NCBI GenBank assembly: GCA_947311845.1
Contig: CAMZMU010000071.1
Span: 19,827,399 to 19,891,398, forward strand
Direction: 5' to 3'
Length of the DNA: 64,000 bases
DNA from: Poa pratensis
Taxonomy: Eukaryota; Streptophyta; Magnoliopsida; Poales; Poaceae
Shown: in pieces, positions 44,127 to 55,593 of the stretch
How the letters are laid out: each line of letters starts with the position of its first letter
How positions within the stretch are numbered: the stretch's first letter is position 1
The notes under the pieces: model-generated
The model's input: only the letters and a program-made list of their open reading frames with translations
Told to the model about the DNA's origin: nothing
The model's database searches: none
Translations under genes and position numbers: made by a program

Positions 44127-44474
44127 TCGTCCTCGCCGCCGGCGCTGGGAGAAGACTCGCTGTTGGTGCCGCTTCCGTGTCCTCCACCACACCCACCTGA
44201 ATCTGCGCAACCAAATGAACCAATCAAACACGGACGAGACCTTTTAGAGATACCCACGGCCCGCGTGTGCGTCGATAGACAGAGATGCCGGGACCGTTCA
44301 TCTCACCGCCGTGGCGCGTCTCCCGCGGGGGCGCCCTCGCCTGACGCGCAGCGAGTTCGTCGTCCGACGACCCATGCGAGGCCCCACCTCCGCCGCGGCT
44401 GGTGGCGGCGCGGCGGACCGCGACGTGGCCGTGCGAGTCGTCGTCGTCGGAGGCGGGCGCTTCTGGGCGGCCAT
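44127..44474 (-). pseudogene. Truncated duplicate of RING1 exons 1 and 2
   Basis: Exon-1-like sequence (44474-44307) opens MAAQKRPPP, against MPAQKRQLP in the intact gene, and ends at a GGTGAGA donor. Exon-2-like sequence (44202-44127) encodes SGGCGGGHGSGTNSESS and then PSAGGED. It aligns with the SGSAKRGGG...SDSESSESDGGHMD exon and has the same 2-nt phases and donor (GA|GTAAG). Exon 1 is 7 bp shorter than in the intact gene, so the ATG frame does not join exon 2 correctly; a second frame (SSDDELAARQARAPP) looks like the ancestral one. Nothing resembling exons 3-10 follows; a CACTA element lies about 180 bp downstream. I infer a dead partial duplicate of an ancestral RING1-like gene. Confidence 0.75.
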
Positions 44475-46244
44475 TCCGTCCTCCGGCCTGGGGTCCGCGG
44501 CCGGGTTCCCGCCCGCGCGGCGGCTTTCCCTGGGCGTTGGGGGAGCGGGTGGTGGTTTCGTGGAGAGGGAGGAGAGGACCAAGAGGTGGGTGGCGGCAGG
44601 GAGAGGAAGAAGCGGAGGGTCTCAGGGATGCGTTTGTGTTGTGTTTAGTAGTGTGCGTGTGGCCTCACGGGATTAGACGATCGCGCGAGAGATGAGCACA
44701 CAAGGAAGAAGCGGGCGGCGCACGGCCGTCGACCCGTCGTGCGCTGCCGTCTTTGCGAATTGGCGTAGCCATCTGCGTCTAGTCAGCAAGTACTTTGGTA
44801 CCTTGATGTACGGTTGAGAACCTGAGACGATGTAAGTGTAGTTCCAGTTTCTGAACGGCAACACCTGATGATTATGAATAATTCCAGAGTTCCATGTCAT
44901 AGCCTAACTGGACAAAGATTTATGTAGGTTTTACAAAAAAAAAAACAGTGATCTATCATGAGGTGCATGTGCATCGCCCAGACATTTTTTTGTTGCAAAG
45001 TATTTAAGGGCCCTTGAGACCATTTTCTAGAGGATTTGAGATTTTTGTTTGTTGAGAAAATAGAGGATTTGAGATAGTGTTGCTTTGTCTCCATGGACTG
45101 GAAGTGCCGGTAGCTAAGATATTGGCCCAGTTGTCTCTTTAGTATTGCTGGGCTAACAATGGGTAGGTTTTACAAAGGTGATATTGGCCAGCCTTGATGG
45201 ATTAATAAATCCACACCATATTTCCTAATTTGTTTGAAAAGAAAACTTCATTGTCAATCTGAGTATAGAGCTTAGCTTCAACTACGCGAATCTCAATTGC
45301 ACGAAAAACACATCTCAATTGTATGAAAAATTCACAATTGAGACGTGTCTCGATTGTATTTTTGTCTCAACTGCAGTGTTTAAAAGTTAAGAAACTGGTA
45401 CACTGTACACGTGCACGGGTTAGCAATTCACCAGCTGACTGCCCATGCTATAGACTTCTATAAGATCATCTTTGGCTGAGCTAATACTAACTTTGCATGT
45501 GATGTGATGTGTGGGTCGATCGGGGCCGGGGCATGACCTACTTTGTGCGGAGGATAGCGATGTTTTTATCAGGCTCTTTACTCTTGAGGAAACTATAACA
45601 TTATGTTCCCATTAGACTAACAAAGCTCCTAATGAATGGGATCAATGTTTTAAATAGCCATCTATAGGTTTGAGCAGGTTGCTGCTAAACAGTATCCATT
45701 TACAATTGCTCGCTTTAACTTCATTTAGCTCGCTATAGCTGATTTGGAAGGCTGCCGCTATTTAGGATGTTGAATGTGATACTTACTAAATTATATCAGC
45801 GGTTGGGACTTAAGATAACTAGATAAGCCTATGCTAACTGAGCTATGGCATCATCATTCTTCTACCTGAAGTGTCTGGTGGTGCTGACATGTTCAACACA
45901 ATTTCAGCATGTATGTTTCCTTAGATGTATAGGCAAATGGATAACAAGGACTAGGATTATCATGCTCGATCCTTTTGCGGACAAGCTTATTGTTATACAC
46001 ACGAATGCCCTCATTAAGTCCAAAACTACCATGGGTGGAATCATTTCTCTGCACGAGATGTATCACACTCATAGCAAAAAGCAAGTTTTGTGTGTTATCC
46101 CGAAAGTAGACTTAATAAAGATTGTGAAAAAATAAGTATAATGTATTACTGAATTGCCACAACGACGAGTGGTGCAACTGGATCCGATAGATCTCTTCAT
46201 CGCCTCGTTGTATCATTGTATGTATGAAATTACAAAATGTAGTG
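44475..46244. other. Upstream of the RING1 duplicate; unclassified inserts
   Basis: 44475-44700 is the GC-rich leader of the duplicate. 44900-46240 has no counterpart in the intact locus and is probably one or more insertions. The plus ORF at 45845-46135 (96 aa) is not recognised. No TIR or LTR borders were found. Confidence 0.35.
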
Positions 46245-46690
46245 TGGATTATGGTTCAGAAGTTCATGCAGTATGTAACCAAGAATTCCGAAAAATGGAA
46301 GTGAACACTTCCTATCGAAAATGGTCTTTCTACAAATATAACTCTCGAGACATGATTCTTTTCTCTTCTTCTCAGAAAAAACAAAAAAAGATGCAGCACT
46401 ATTTGGATGGAAGAAACACGTGTAACCGTCTAGGTATACAAGGACCATGAAGACAGCTATCGGATGATTCGACACCAGAAGGCGCGACGGGTGAAACTTC
46501 CTAATTAACCAGTGATATGAGCGCTGGTGATGCAGAGGTACGTATGTCACAGGTTTTCTGTCTCAAGCGGTAGTTACACATTGCAAGTTTGCAACTCGTC
46601 AGATCATTAGGCTAGTGTCAGAATGTGTAGCAAGTGAGGCGACAGTGACATGCTTAGCTTTTGAAGTTGCAAATTGCCATTGCCTGATTG
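46245..46690. repeat. Duplicated upstream segment, distal copy
   Basis: Counterpart of 41560-42028, collinear and in the same orientation. With the exon 1-2 duplicate at 44127-44474 it shows that a block of at least 1.8 kb around the RING1 5' end was duplicated in tandem. Confidence 0.7.
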
Positions 46691-47304
46691 TTTTCCTATC
46701 GGAACTACAGTACTCATGTTGGATAGAGCCTGCAGGTGCACTGTCGATCGTTACTCTACTTCGGATTACCAGTTACTAATTTTACACCTATTCCAGCGGG
46801 GCCTACAACTGATTAATATCACCTCCCACCTTTGAACGACTAAAGCATGTTACATTAGTCGTGACAAGGTTTGGCATACAGTAGAGACAACTCAAGTATA
46901 CAAAGGTTCTGGTAACTGCACCTATTGATTGAACACAGGATACAGTGGAACAACCCAATAACAAATGTGGGAATGCGCAATATGTTTGAGTTGCAGTTCA
47001 TTTCACGACAACATACCAGTGAATACATCATACACCTTTAGACGGATCACTGTTATTCAGTAAGAATCGCTGTTATTTCTTGATAAGAAAAGAATCACTC
47101 ACTGTTACTATATCAACACTGAAGTTTGAACCTCCAATGATTTAAGAAAATACATCACTGAAGTCTGAAGTGTAGAACACAAGGCCGTATTTAGGGCTAC
47201 AGTAGAACAAGTTATGACAAGAGCATGTACATATTCATAGAAACCTGCAAGACTAGCAGTACATCAGTCATAGATACAATGGACCAATCTTCTGCACATA
47301 TGGC
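46691..47304. other. Intergenic, no gene seen
   Basis: AT-rich sequence and the presumed 3' flank of the PIG-C pseudogene. Confidence 0.35.
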
Positions 47305-48506
47305 TTATTCAGTTATATCAAAGCAGAGTTTAGCTTCATCCCAGAGACCATTGATCTCAAACTTGTATTCTTGAATCCTGATAAGCCAGTAAGGGCAAAC
47401 AAGCGAGATAAAACAACAAGCGCCAGTAGTAAAATGAAGAGCATCCGGTGCAAGTGGTATGTGACGCTTAGGGTCAGGATCATCAGAGCAAAGGACAATA
47501 GCAAATGGAGTCTACAGGAGTACTTCTTCATACAGAATGTAACCAGTGGCGCAAATAGAAAAACCTGCAAGAGAACTTGCCTATGGCAAGATGGTTAGGA
47601 GGGTGGTCCACCAGAGTTCAAACCCCAGGATTGACGCTGGTGTTTCTCATTTAAGGCGGAATATTCTTCAGTGGAGGTGACGTTCCTGTCGACAGCGAGG
47701 CACCCGTGGTGAATTCGTCAATCTGAAGACCCAATCCGCCGGCTCAGTCTCTCGGAGATGCTCATAGGGGTAGGGTGTGCGTGTGTGCGTTCATAGGGGT
47801 GAGTGTATGCGCGTGTATGTGAGCGTCTGCGTTGTACTGTGTTTATCAAAAAAAGAAAAACCTGCAAGGAGAATAGCATGATTGCAAAGACGTGCAGCCA
47901 AGATGGCAAACGCGAAGCCACAAGAACAGATGCTACAATCGATGCATTTAAGGAGATGTTGCTGGTCAACTTTGGGTTGTTGAGTGCACCTGGAGGTCTT
48001 ATAGTCGAACCAGAATAATCATGCAAGAAGAGATGAACCAGCAGAAGAAACACAGCAAGTGCCCAGATTGAATCTGAACTGATTGACCCAGTGAGGGTAT
48101 CACAAATTGGTGCTAAAACATAAAGGCCACTGGTGAAGAATGATATGTTGAGGACATATTTTGAGAGTAGCTTAAGGGAGAATGTACTCGTTGTGAGCAA
48201 GAGGACCATGAACCCAACAAGCACAAGACCAATATCGTATTTCAAGAGAGTGATCTCATCAATGGCCAAATTCAGTGTATGGGTCCATGTCGAAACCACA
48301 AGAGTGACAATGCAGAGATACTGGGAAATGGAGACTGAGTCGACCATCACTCTCAGGAAGTCCCTCTTGACAACATTGGCATTCATAACCATCTCCTCAA
48401 GGAACGAGTCGTCAGTGTAGTTGTCATCATAGCCTGGTTGCATTCCCCCATAGGCTACCTTTCTCCACTTTGTTCGACATCGGATTGGGTTTCCCACGCC
48501 CTTCAT
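47305..48506 (-). pseudogene. PIG-C/GPI2 (GPI-GlcNAc transferase subunit C), SINE-disrupted
   Basis: PIG-C is a membrane subunit of the ER complex that adds GlcNAc to phosphatidylinositol in the first step of GPI-anchor synthesis. From ATG 48506 the minus strand reads [33 protein letters not shown] and [11 protein letters not shown], then several hydrophobic segments, [23 protein letters not shown] and [20 protein letters not shown]. All are strongly typical of PIG-C. After LFSLQVFLF the frame enters a SINE (47576-47853). The gene resumes at [12 protein letters not shown] and [15 protein letters not shown], then a second frameshift near 47400 moves the last 30 residues (EYKFEING, ending DITE-stop) to another frame. 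I infer a recently inactivated gene or intronless copy. An intact locus elsewhere would be expected. Confidence 0.88.
47576..47853 (+). mobile_element. tRNA-derived SINE (Au-like) inside PIG-C
   Basis: It begins CTTGCCTATGGCAAGATGGT (box A-like TGGTTAGGAGGGTGG). Box B-like AGAGTTCAAACCCC follows, then a SINE body with CGTTCCTGTCGACAGCGAGG, GTGTGCGTGTGTGCG and an A-rich end. A 19-20 bp target duplication (AGAAAAACCTGCAAG(G)AGAA) flanks it at 47557-47575 and 47854-47873. The same family occurs inverted at 12205-12533. Confidence 0.88.
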
Positions 48507-48999
48507 ACCACTTGCTACTATGTCTTGCCCACAAGGAATTTGATCATTTGTACCGAAGTTGCTGGATCTTTGATAATATACAGAGCCGTCCCTGGGCAAT
48601 GCCAAAGCAGCTCCAAGCCTCTCCAATTGACAATGTTGATGCCCTGTTCCAACTCCAAATTCCAAAGGGATAGAATTAGACTTTTATGTGTAAAATGAAC
48701 ATGGAGCAGCAAATCAAATCATTAGTTAGATGTACATCACCTTTAGCAAGGCAATGGCACCAGGAGTGTACCTTGGGTGGCTGCTGCTGCCGCCTGCGAG
48801 TGCGAAGTGGAGGTCTAAACCGGTGAGCTGCAGCCGGCCGGCCGGCCTGCCTCCGTGACTGACTAGCCTGCTGCTTGAGAGGGCCAAAGGGCCGAGGGTG
48901 GAGGCGGGGAACGGGGAGGAACCGAGGAAGGAAAGGAGCAGCCTGCAGGAGCTCGCCGCCGGCTCAAAGGCGAGCTCAAGGAGCGGACCGGAGGGCACG

Positions 49000-49245
49000 G
49001 CCGTGGTCTGGTGGAGGCCAACGAAGGGGAGCGGTTCCGCGGTGGTCTGGTGGAGTGATGGAGGCCGGCGGAGGGGAGCGGCGCAGCGGTGGACGGGTAA
49101 AGACCCGCGGAGGGGAGCAGCGCGGTGGTGGACGGGTAAAGGCCGGCGGAGGGGAGCGGCGCCGTGGTGATCTGGTGGAGGCCGACGAAGGGCAACGCCT
49201 CCGCGGTGGTCTGGTGGAGGCCGGCGGAGGGAACGGCGCGACGGC
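49000..49245. repeat. GC-rich 39-47-bp tandem repeats (about six units)
   Basis: Degenerate units of GGTGGTCTGGTGGAGGCCGG followed by CGGAGGGGAGCGGCGC, with variants carrying GGACGGGTAAA. They lie upstream of the PIG-C pseudogene. On the minus strand they read as a Pro/Arg/His-rich repeat (RRPPPDH..), with no support as a protein. Confidence 0.65.
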
Positions 49246-49289
49246 GATCTAGCTGTCTCCACTAGTCCGTGATGGGCCCAATGCGTTTC

Positions 49290-51651
49290 ATTATCTAAGG
49301 TTTTGAATAATAGGATAGTAACTCTAGCTGATAAAGTAATAGCACCTGTTCAGACAGCTTTTGTTAAGGGAAGATATATTTTAGATGGTGTCATTGTTTT
49401 ACATGAAGCTTTGCACGAGATAGTTAGGAGTAAAGATAGTGTTATTATGTTTAAGGTAGATTTCGAGAAAGCTTATGATAAGATTAATTGGTCGTTTTTT
49501 GTTTGAAGTGCTTAAGATGAAAGGGTTTCCAAATAATTTTATCCAATGGGTTAAAAGTTCTATTTGTGGTGGTAATGTAGATGTAAGGGTTAATGGCCAA
49601 ATAGGTCCTTATTTTAAATCGAAAAAAGGCTTGAGGCAGGGGGACCCTATGTCTCCTATTCTCTTTAATACAGCGGTTGATGTTCTTCGGGTTTTAATTT
49701 CTAGAGCACAGGAGGCTGGTCTGTTGTCAGGGGTAGTGCCACATTTGGTAGATGGAGGTCTTACTATGTTACAATATGTGGATGATACCATGTTTTTTAT
49801 TAAAGCAAGTGAGTCTGATGCTAGAAATTTAAAGTACTTGTTGTGATGTTTTGAGCATTTATCCGGGTTAAAGATTAATTTCCATAAGAGTGAGATCGTT
49901 TGTTTTGGAGCAGCTAAAGAGAATAGTGAAATGTTTAGAGATATTTTTACTTGTGTTGAGGGTTCTCTTCCTATGAAGTATTTAGGGATTCCTGCGCATA
50001 ATGCTAGGCTTAGGAATTCAGATAGGTGGAATTCTGAAGAAAAAATGGATAAAAGTTAGGAACCTGACAGGGACGTTTTATGCCGTATGGGGGCAAGTTA
50101 GCATTGATAAGAGGTAGTCTCAGCAATGTACCTTTCTTGATGATGTCACTATTTCCTTTACCTAAGGGAGTGGAGAAAAAGTTAAATATGCCTAGGAAAC
50201 GTATGCTTTGGAATGATAATGATAAAGATAATAAATATAATTTAGTTAATTGGGAAAGTGTGTGTCAGCCTGTTGATCAAGGGGGCTTGGGTGTAGTGGA
50301 TTTAAGAGTAATGAACATTTGTCTTCTTTGCAAGTGGCTGTGGAAGTTGGAGAACGAGGAGGGAATTTGGCAGAGTCTTATTCTTAGGAAGTACTGTAAT
50401 AAGGATATTCTTGTAGCAGTTAAGGAAAAACCGGGACAGTCGCATTTTTTCCGTGGTATTTTAGGGGTTAGAGAGTTTTTTTATAAGTACTGTAGGAAAC
50501 AAGTGGGGGATGGTAGGAATACTCGTTTTTGGGAGTATCTTTGGATAGGGGAGGTTCCATTAATGATAAAGTTTAGACGCTTATATAATTTAACTTTCAG
50601 TGCGGGTGTTCTAGTTTCTAAGGTTTTTTCAGAAGGATGGAACAACCTTCGTTTTAGAAGAACCTTGTATGGCGATACTGCTAATATGTTTGCTGAACTT
50701 CAAAGTTTGTGTGGGGGTGTGAATATTCGTGAGGATTGTAGAGATAGATGTGTGTGGTTGCTTGATAAGGCCGGCTAATTTACGGTAAAATCTCTATATA
50801 CTTCCCTTAAGATGAATCACGTTAGTTGTCCTTTTAAAAAGCTCTGGTTCATCAAAATTCCTTTGAAGATTAAGGTGTTTTTATGGCTAGTGTTTAAAAA
50901 AAGTATTTTGACTAGAGATGTGCTTAAACAAAGAGGTTGGGAGGGTAGTACTAAATGTCTGTTCTGTAGTGAGGAGGAGAGTATTGATCATCTTTTTGTT
51001 AAGTGTACAATGGCTAGATATGTGTGGGGGGTGGTTCAATGTGCGTTCGATGTTCGTACAGATTTTAATTCGGTTTCAGACTTAATTAGTTGGGTGTACA
51101 GTTTCCCTGGTAGTATGAGGGGTCTGGTAGCAGTAGGTGTAGCGGCTGTTATCTGGGCTTTGTGGAAAACTAGAAATGCAACTTGCTTTGATAAAGTGTT
51201 TCCGTATGATCCTACGTGTGTAGTTGATAAAGCTGCAAATTGGTTAAACTTTTGGGTTCCTCTTCAGATCAGAGGACGACGAGGTTTGCAGCGCAGAGGA
51301 GCAAAGTGCTACTGCGGGTGGCAGCTGAAATTTTCAGCAGGAGAAGTGGATGGGCGCCTATGGCGATGAGAATAGAAGATTAGAGGAAGAAAAGTTTCTG
51401 GAAGCAGGTGGTGATGCAAGAAAAAGAGTGGGAGTGTTGTAGTTGAATCATCTGGTTGTAGTTTGTTCATGAACTTGTTAGTGCTGGCAGGAGTTGGAGG
51501 TGTTGTGTTCTGGTTTGTAATAAGTTTAGCTTGAGGTAAAGTTTGTGCCAGCGGTGCCTGGGGGTTGGAGTGTGGTGAATTTATTAACTCTTGTATTATC
51601 GGTTTCTTTCTATGAATGAAATCTGGAGCGAGGCTCCTCAATTCAAAAAAA
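49290..51651 (+). mobile_element. 5'-truncated, decayed L1-type LINE
   Basis: The RT region is recognisable: QTAFVKGRYILDGVIVLHEA, FKVDFEKAYDKINW, FKSKKGLRQGDPMSPILFN, the catalytic LQYVDD (49763-49790) and LPMKYLGIP. Next come thumb/linker motifs (GGLGVVDLRVMN; LWIGEVPL) and the zf-RVT segment (IPLKIKVFLWLVF; CLFCSEEESIDHLFVKC; VWGVVQ). The ORF is broken by a frameshift near 49500 and stops near 49843, 50060 and 50778. The endonuclease and N-terminal part of RT are missing, as expected for 5' truncation on insertion. The 3' UTR ends in an A-run at 51641-51651. Confidence 0.9.
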
Positions 51652-51893
51652 AAATTCCGTTCCCCTAGGCTGGCCCATATGGCCAGTTCTAGACCTCTAG
51701 TTAGAGAGCAACCGTACCCGAGGTTTTTTTTTTTTGCAACTGTGAGTCTGGGAAAGAAGAACAGACAAACGCTCCAGCAGCGCGCCTATCGAGGTTCTTC
51801 TCCCAAAACCCCCAAATTTCCACCGCCGCTCCATTTTACCTCCACCCCGCCAATCCCATCCAGCCGAACTCCGTCGTAGCAGCAGGTACTGCG

Positions 51894-54800
51894 ATGGCGA
51901 GCCCCGTTGGCGGCAGCTGGAGTGGTGGCGGCCGTCGTTCCCGGGAGGAGAGGCCAGTGGTCGGCACTGTGGAGCAAGCGGAGCAGCGCGGGGCGGTCAA
52001 GAGGGCTAGGGTTTCGGCCGGTGCTTCGCGCTCGGGTGGTATGATCGTGACGCCCGTGTGCTTGCTTTCCATAGGTTCCTACATGATTTGAATGTTCTCA
52101 TGATTGGTGTGTAAATACGCGGATCTGTTTGGGATTTGTTGAACGAGACATATGTGTGATGTGTTCATAAAGTGGATTAATAGCTTGTAAGCTCAATATT
52201 GCAGTAGGTAGGTAGCAGAGATGCTTACCAATGTTATGATGGGATATTGGGGTGGCTGAGCCTATTGCTGATTGTGAGTCATGCCTCCTAACTACTCTTT
52301 CGTTAAAAAGATGTGAAGTATAGAGCTATGTTAGAAATAAACAATCCAAACCTACAAGTTTTGGAAGTTTGAGTTAGTTTTCCATGTTGAAGCCTTGAAG
52401 ATAGGGCTCATTTGATTCATAGGATTTGTAAAGGATTTGTGTAGGATTGAAATCCTATGGGATTTTTTCCTTCGGGTGCCGTTTGATTCATAGGATCAAA
52501 TCCTATAGGAATCTTGTAGTGTAAACTTTGTAGGAAAATAACATGAGGTCCAACCTCATGGAAAAATTCCTTCACCCCATCAAAGGAACATGATCTTCCC
52601 ATAGAATTCAATTAGCCATGCCATTCCAATCCTATAGGATTCCTATTCCTACATTTTTCCTAGCCTATGAATCAAAGGAGCCCTATAGTCTTCTTGCTGT
52701 TATTTCTAGGTGTCCTCGTCCCTTTAGAAATAAAGTATAATTTGTTCTTGAATAGCATGTGTGTGCATATATAGTTATATACACATCAGGTTGTGCATTG
52801 CGTGTGAGAAAATAAGTAAAGGAAAATGAAAGGCAGATGAGGTGCCTTTGGCAACAAATTGTGATTGTTCTTGTTCGCGATATTTTCATGTGATTGATCC
52901 TTGGGGGTAAAAGCCAACAAGCTAGAGATGGCCACTTCGGAGGTTGAAGGGCCTTGATATAACGTTTCTTTTTGTGAGGGCTCTTTTGCTCGTTGCGGTT
53001 TCATTTACTTTATTCCATTCTAGATTGTATTATCTTCATTTAATCAAGTCAACAAAGTCACTTCATTGTTTAAAAATATAAAAAAAGTGATTGGGATCCA
53101 TGCCTTGTGGAGTACGGCAATGTGGTGCAGTTAGTGATTCACTTATTGCATGTTGAATTGTTTTTATTTTCATGTTGAATTGTTGATCCCTGCTGGAAGC
53201 ATAATTATGCTTCCTAGCACTCGGCTGACCTATCATAATGCACGTGTATCATTTAAGCTTAACATTAGCTTCTGATAGTGCTAGAGTGTCAAGTGTTTCA
53301 AGGACAATACATGAATGGGCCTCGAGAAGACGACAATATTATTATTATTATTCTCTTTCTGGTAATTTTGCTGAATGAGATAGCAGATTTGATAAATTGA
53401 CAGGTTGCATTCACTTTTTTGCTACTGGTATAGAAAATTCTCACATAATCCATGACCGGCGATGTTTAGTGGTAGTGGTAGTCACGAATAGTATCTGCCA
53501 ATTTAGTGTTAGATATACTAATCTTTTGTAAAATTAGTTAGTTGTGTCAAGCTAATGTACTGAGACTGCGTATGCTGCATGAGTGGTAAGGTGTTTCTTG
53601 TGTATTGTCAGATAAAAACACATTATTTTATGGGGTGAGTGACTAGAAAAAGCGGCAGCCACTTTTGGTAAACAGGCAGTTAACTGCCATTTGTCAAATT
53701 TGGATAGCTTTAGTGTATTAATAGCTATCATATCATGGCATCGTGTATTCAATAAGTAACAACTTTGTTGTGATTCACTTGTATGAGGATGAGATCTGTA
53801 TAAAGTTGCTTAGAGTAATGGCAAGTAGACATAATTGGAAGGAGAGATGGCATATTATGATATACTCAATGTATCAATAGATTGTGTCGCCCCTTAGGTT
53901 GGTCAGCCCATGTCTGTTTAGCATATACACTTAGGGTTATGTGACATCCTGTCGGTTTACAAATTTTCATGATTCGATAGGATATGTTTTTTACAAGATA
54001 GGTTATACTATACGTCTATACCTCAGGATTTGACTTCCCTTAAATGCTTTGTGATTGTTTCTTTAATTAAAACTATCACCTCCTTGTGTACCAGTTGCTC
54101 TTTTATTTTGTGTGGGTTAAGCGTGGTTAGTGCAGAATCTTTGCGCCACTTCTTTTCCTGGTCATGTCAACCTTTTGTTCCAAACTCCACAAAGATATTG
54201 TAGCACATAGACTATTTGTATATACCACAGTTTGTCCAGATATGCTTTAATCCAGCTGACAGCTGGTATGTTTTTTTCTTGAACATACATCGAAAGCATG
54301 CATGCTGTATTAGAAACAGAATGCCCAGAAGCACAAAATACAAACCACCAACGATGGTGATGACCAGACCAAAACCAAACAACTATGCTGCAGGAACACC
54401 TACTCTAAGCTACCAAAAAGGAGAGGAGGCCATCCCTCTCAAGGACCAGAACCTAAGTCAGGTGGCCTAGCATGCCTTGAGAGCTGGTCTGTTATCTGCT
54501 TGAATTAGTATACTTCCTTGCACTATATCCTGTGTTGATTTTATCCTTGCGCCCGTGAGATTCAAGGAATATCCTGATGATACATTTCGTCCATATTTAT
54601 GCGCGAAGTAACTCATTTTACCTCTGAATTAATTTGCATACTCTTGAAAGCAACGTAATCAGGACTGGTATTGATGCTGGCTTGATGCCTTGATCCAACT
54701 ATATTTATGTTGCTATAGCACTACATTAGTTCTTGCAACATCTTTGTAACTTTGAGAGCTGACCAACTGTGCTAAAAATCGACCTAATGATATCCCATAG

Positions 54801-55593
54801 CTTGGACCTATGTAAGGGATTCACCAGCTATTTAGAAGATGGAAACAAAAATGCATAGGTAGTAGGTTGTTGTCGACATGGCTTGGCAAATATTATATAT
54901 CTTGATTATATACCTATTGATTAAACTGTTTGTGTGTGTGCGTGTGTGTGTGTGATAGCTCACTGTACCTCTTAGAAACTTCCATTATGTTCATTATTGA
55001 TTATGCTAGAATTTAGAGTATCTTAATTTCGTACAACCTTGGCTCTAGTGTGAACAGAATTGCTATTTCAGAAGGAACCTAATGTTCTCCCATTGAGTTC
55101 TCCCCGATTCATTTAGTAATGTGTATATTTCTTCTGGTATTATGAAGTCATTCTCTTCTCTTTTCCTTTCTGCATGAGCATTAGCTGTCTATATTTTCAT
55201 ACTTCAAGCTAGTATTCCTACACTAACACATCTATATGTATGGTCAACAGTGAGTTCAAGTGGAAAAGATGGCGTGCGGGAAATGTTCCGCTACGTGTTG
55301 GCAAAATATGTGATGGAAGCATCAAGATCTTATGTGCAACAGGAACTTCTGACTGAGTCTGCACGTAACGAAGTAGTGCACAAGGTAGTTGAGAAGATTA
55401 TTGGTCATCACCAAGAACAAATTCCAGAAACTGAAAAGTCGATGGAACAGTATATATCTCAGAATGAAAAGCAAATCAAGAATTGTCTGAAGGTACATTT
55501 CTTACAACTTCTTTGTCACAGGCACATGCAGAAAATAACCATCACTGTTCTATTTGTCTTCTTTTACAGGGATATGTGGAAATGTATTGGTAA
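51894..55593 (+). CDS. Small nuclear-type protein with SRI-like helical region
   Basis: Three exons (51894-52038, 55251-55492, 55570-55593) in consistent phase give 136 aa. The N-terminus is Gly/Ser/Arg-rich (SWSGGGRRSREE; GAVKRARVSAG), possibly nuclear-targeting. Exon 2 is helical: MFRYVLAKYVMEAS, SARNEVVHKVVEKIIGHH, IPETEKSMEQYISQNEKQIK, NCLKGYVEMYW. The VVHKVVEK...KGYVEMY layout resembles SRI domains, which bind the phosphorylated RNA polymerase II C-terminal domain, e.g. in SET2 proteins. This is a resemblance by eye, and no SET domain is present. Intron 1 is 3.2 kb with a MITE. The stop TAA overlaps a good donor (TTG|GTAAG), so a longer isoform is possible. Confidence 0.6.
52404..52683. 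mobile_element. Tourist/hAT-like MITE (280 bp) in intron 1
   Basis: GGGCTCATTTGATTCATAGG at the left and CCTATGAATCAAAGGAGCCC at the right are inverted, with further inverted matches inside (AATCCTATGGGATT / AATCCTATAGGATT). The CCGTTTGATTCATAGGATC at about 52478 repeats the terminal motif. The target duplication is unclear, so the superfamily is left open. Confidence 0.7.
54929..54954. repeat. (TG)n microsatellite
   Basis: TG dinucleotide run interrupted by one CG, about 26 bp, in intron 1 of the SRI-like gene. Confidence 0.85.

Noticed and set aside
45845..46135. 96-aa ORF as a possible gene
   Set aside because: No recognisable domain, no splice or promoter context; lies in a stretch absent from the paralogous locus, probably transposon-derived. 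Listed only as unclassified.
47590..47640. Possible tRNA gene (box A/B-like motifs)
   Set aside because: The boxes belong to the SINE head; no cloverleaf or anticodon stem can be formed, and the element has a SINE tail and target duplications.
48726..49262. 178-aa minus ORF with Pro/Arg/His repeats
   Set aside because: Translation of GC-rich tandem repeats; no start context or conserved motif beyond the repeat.
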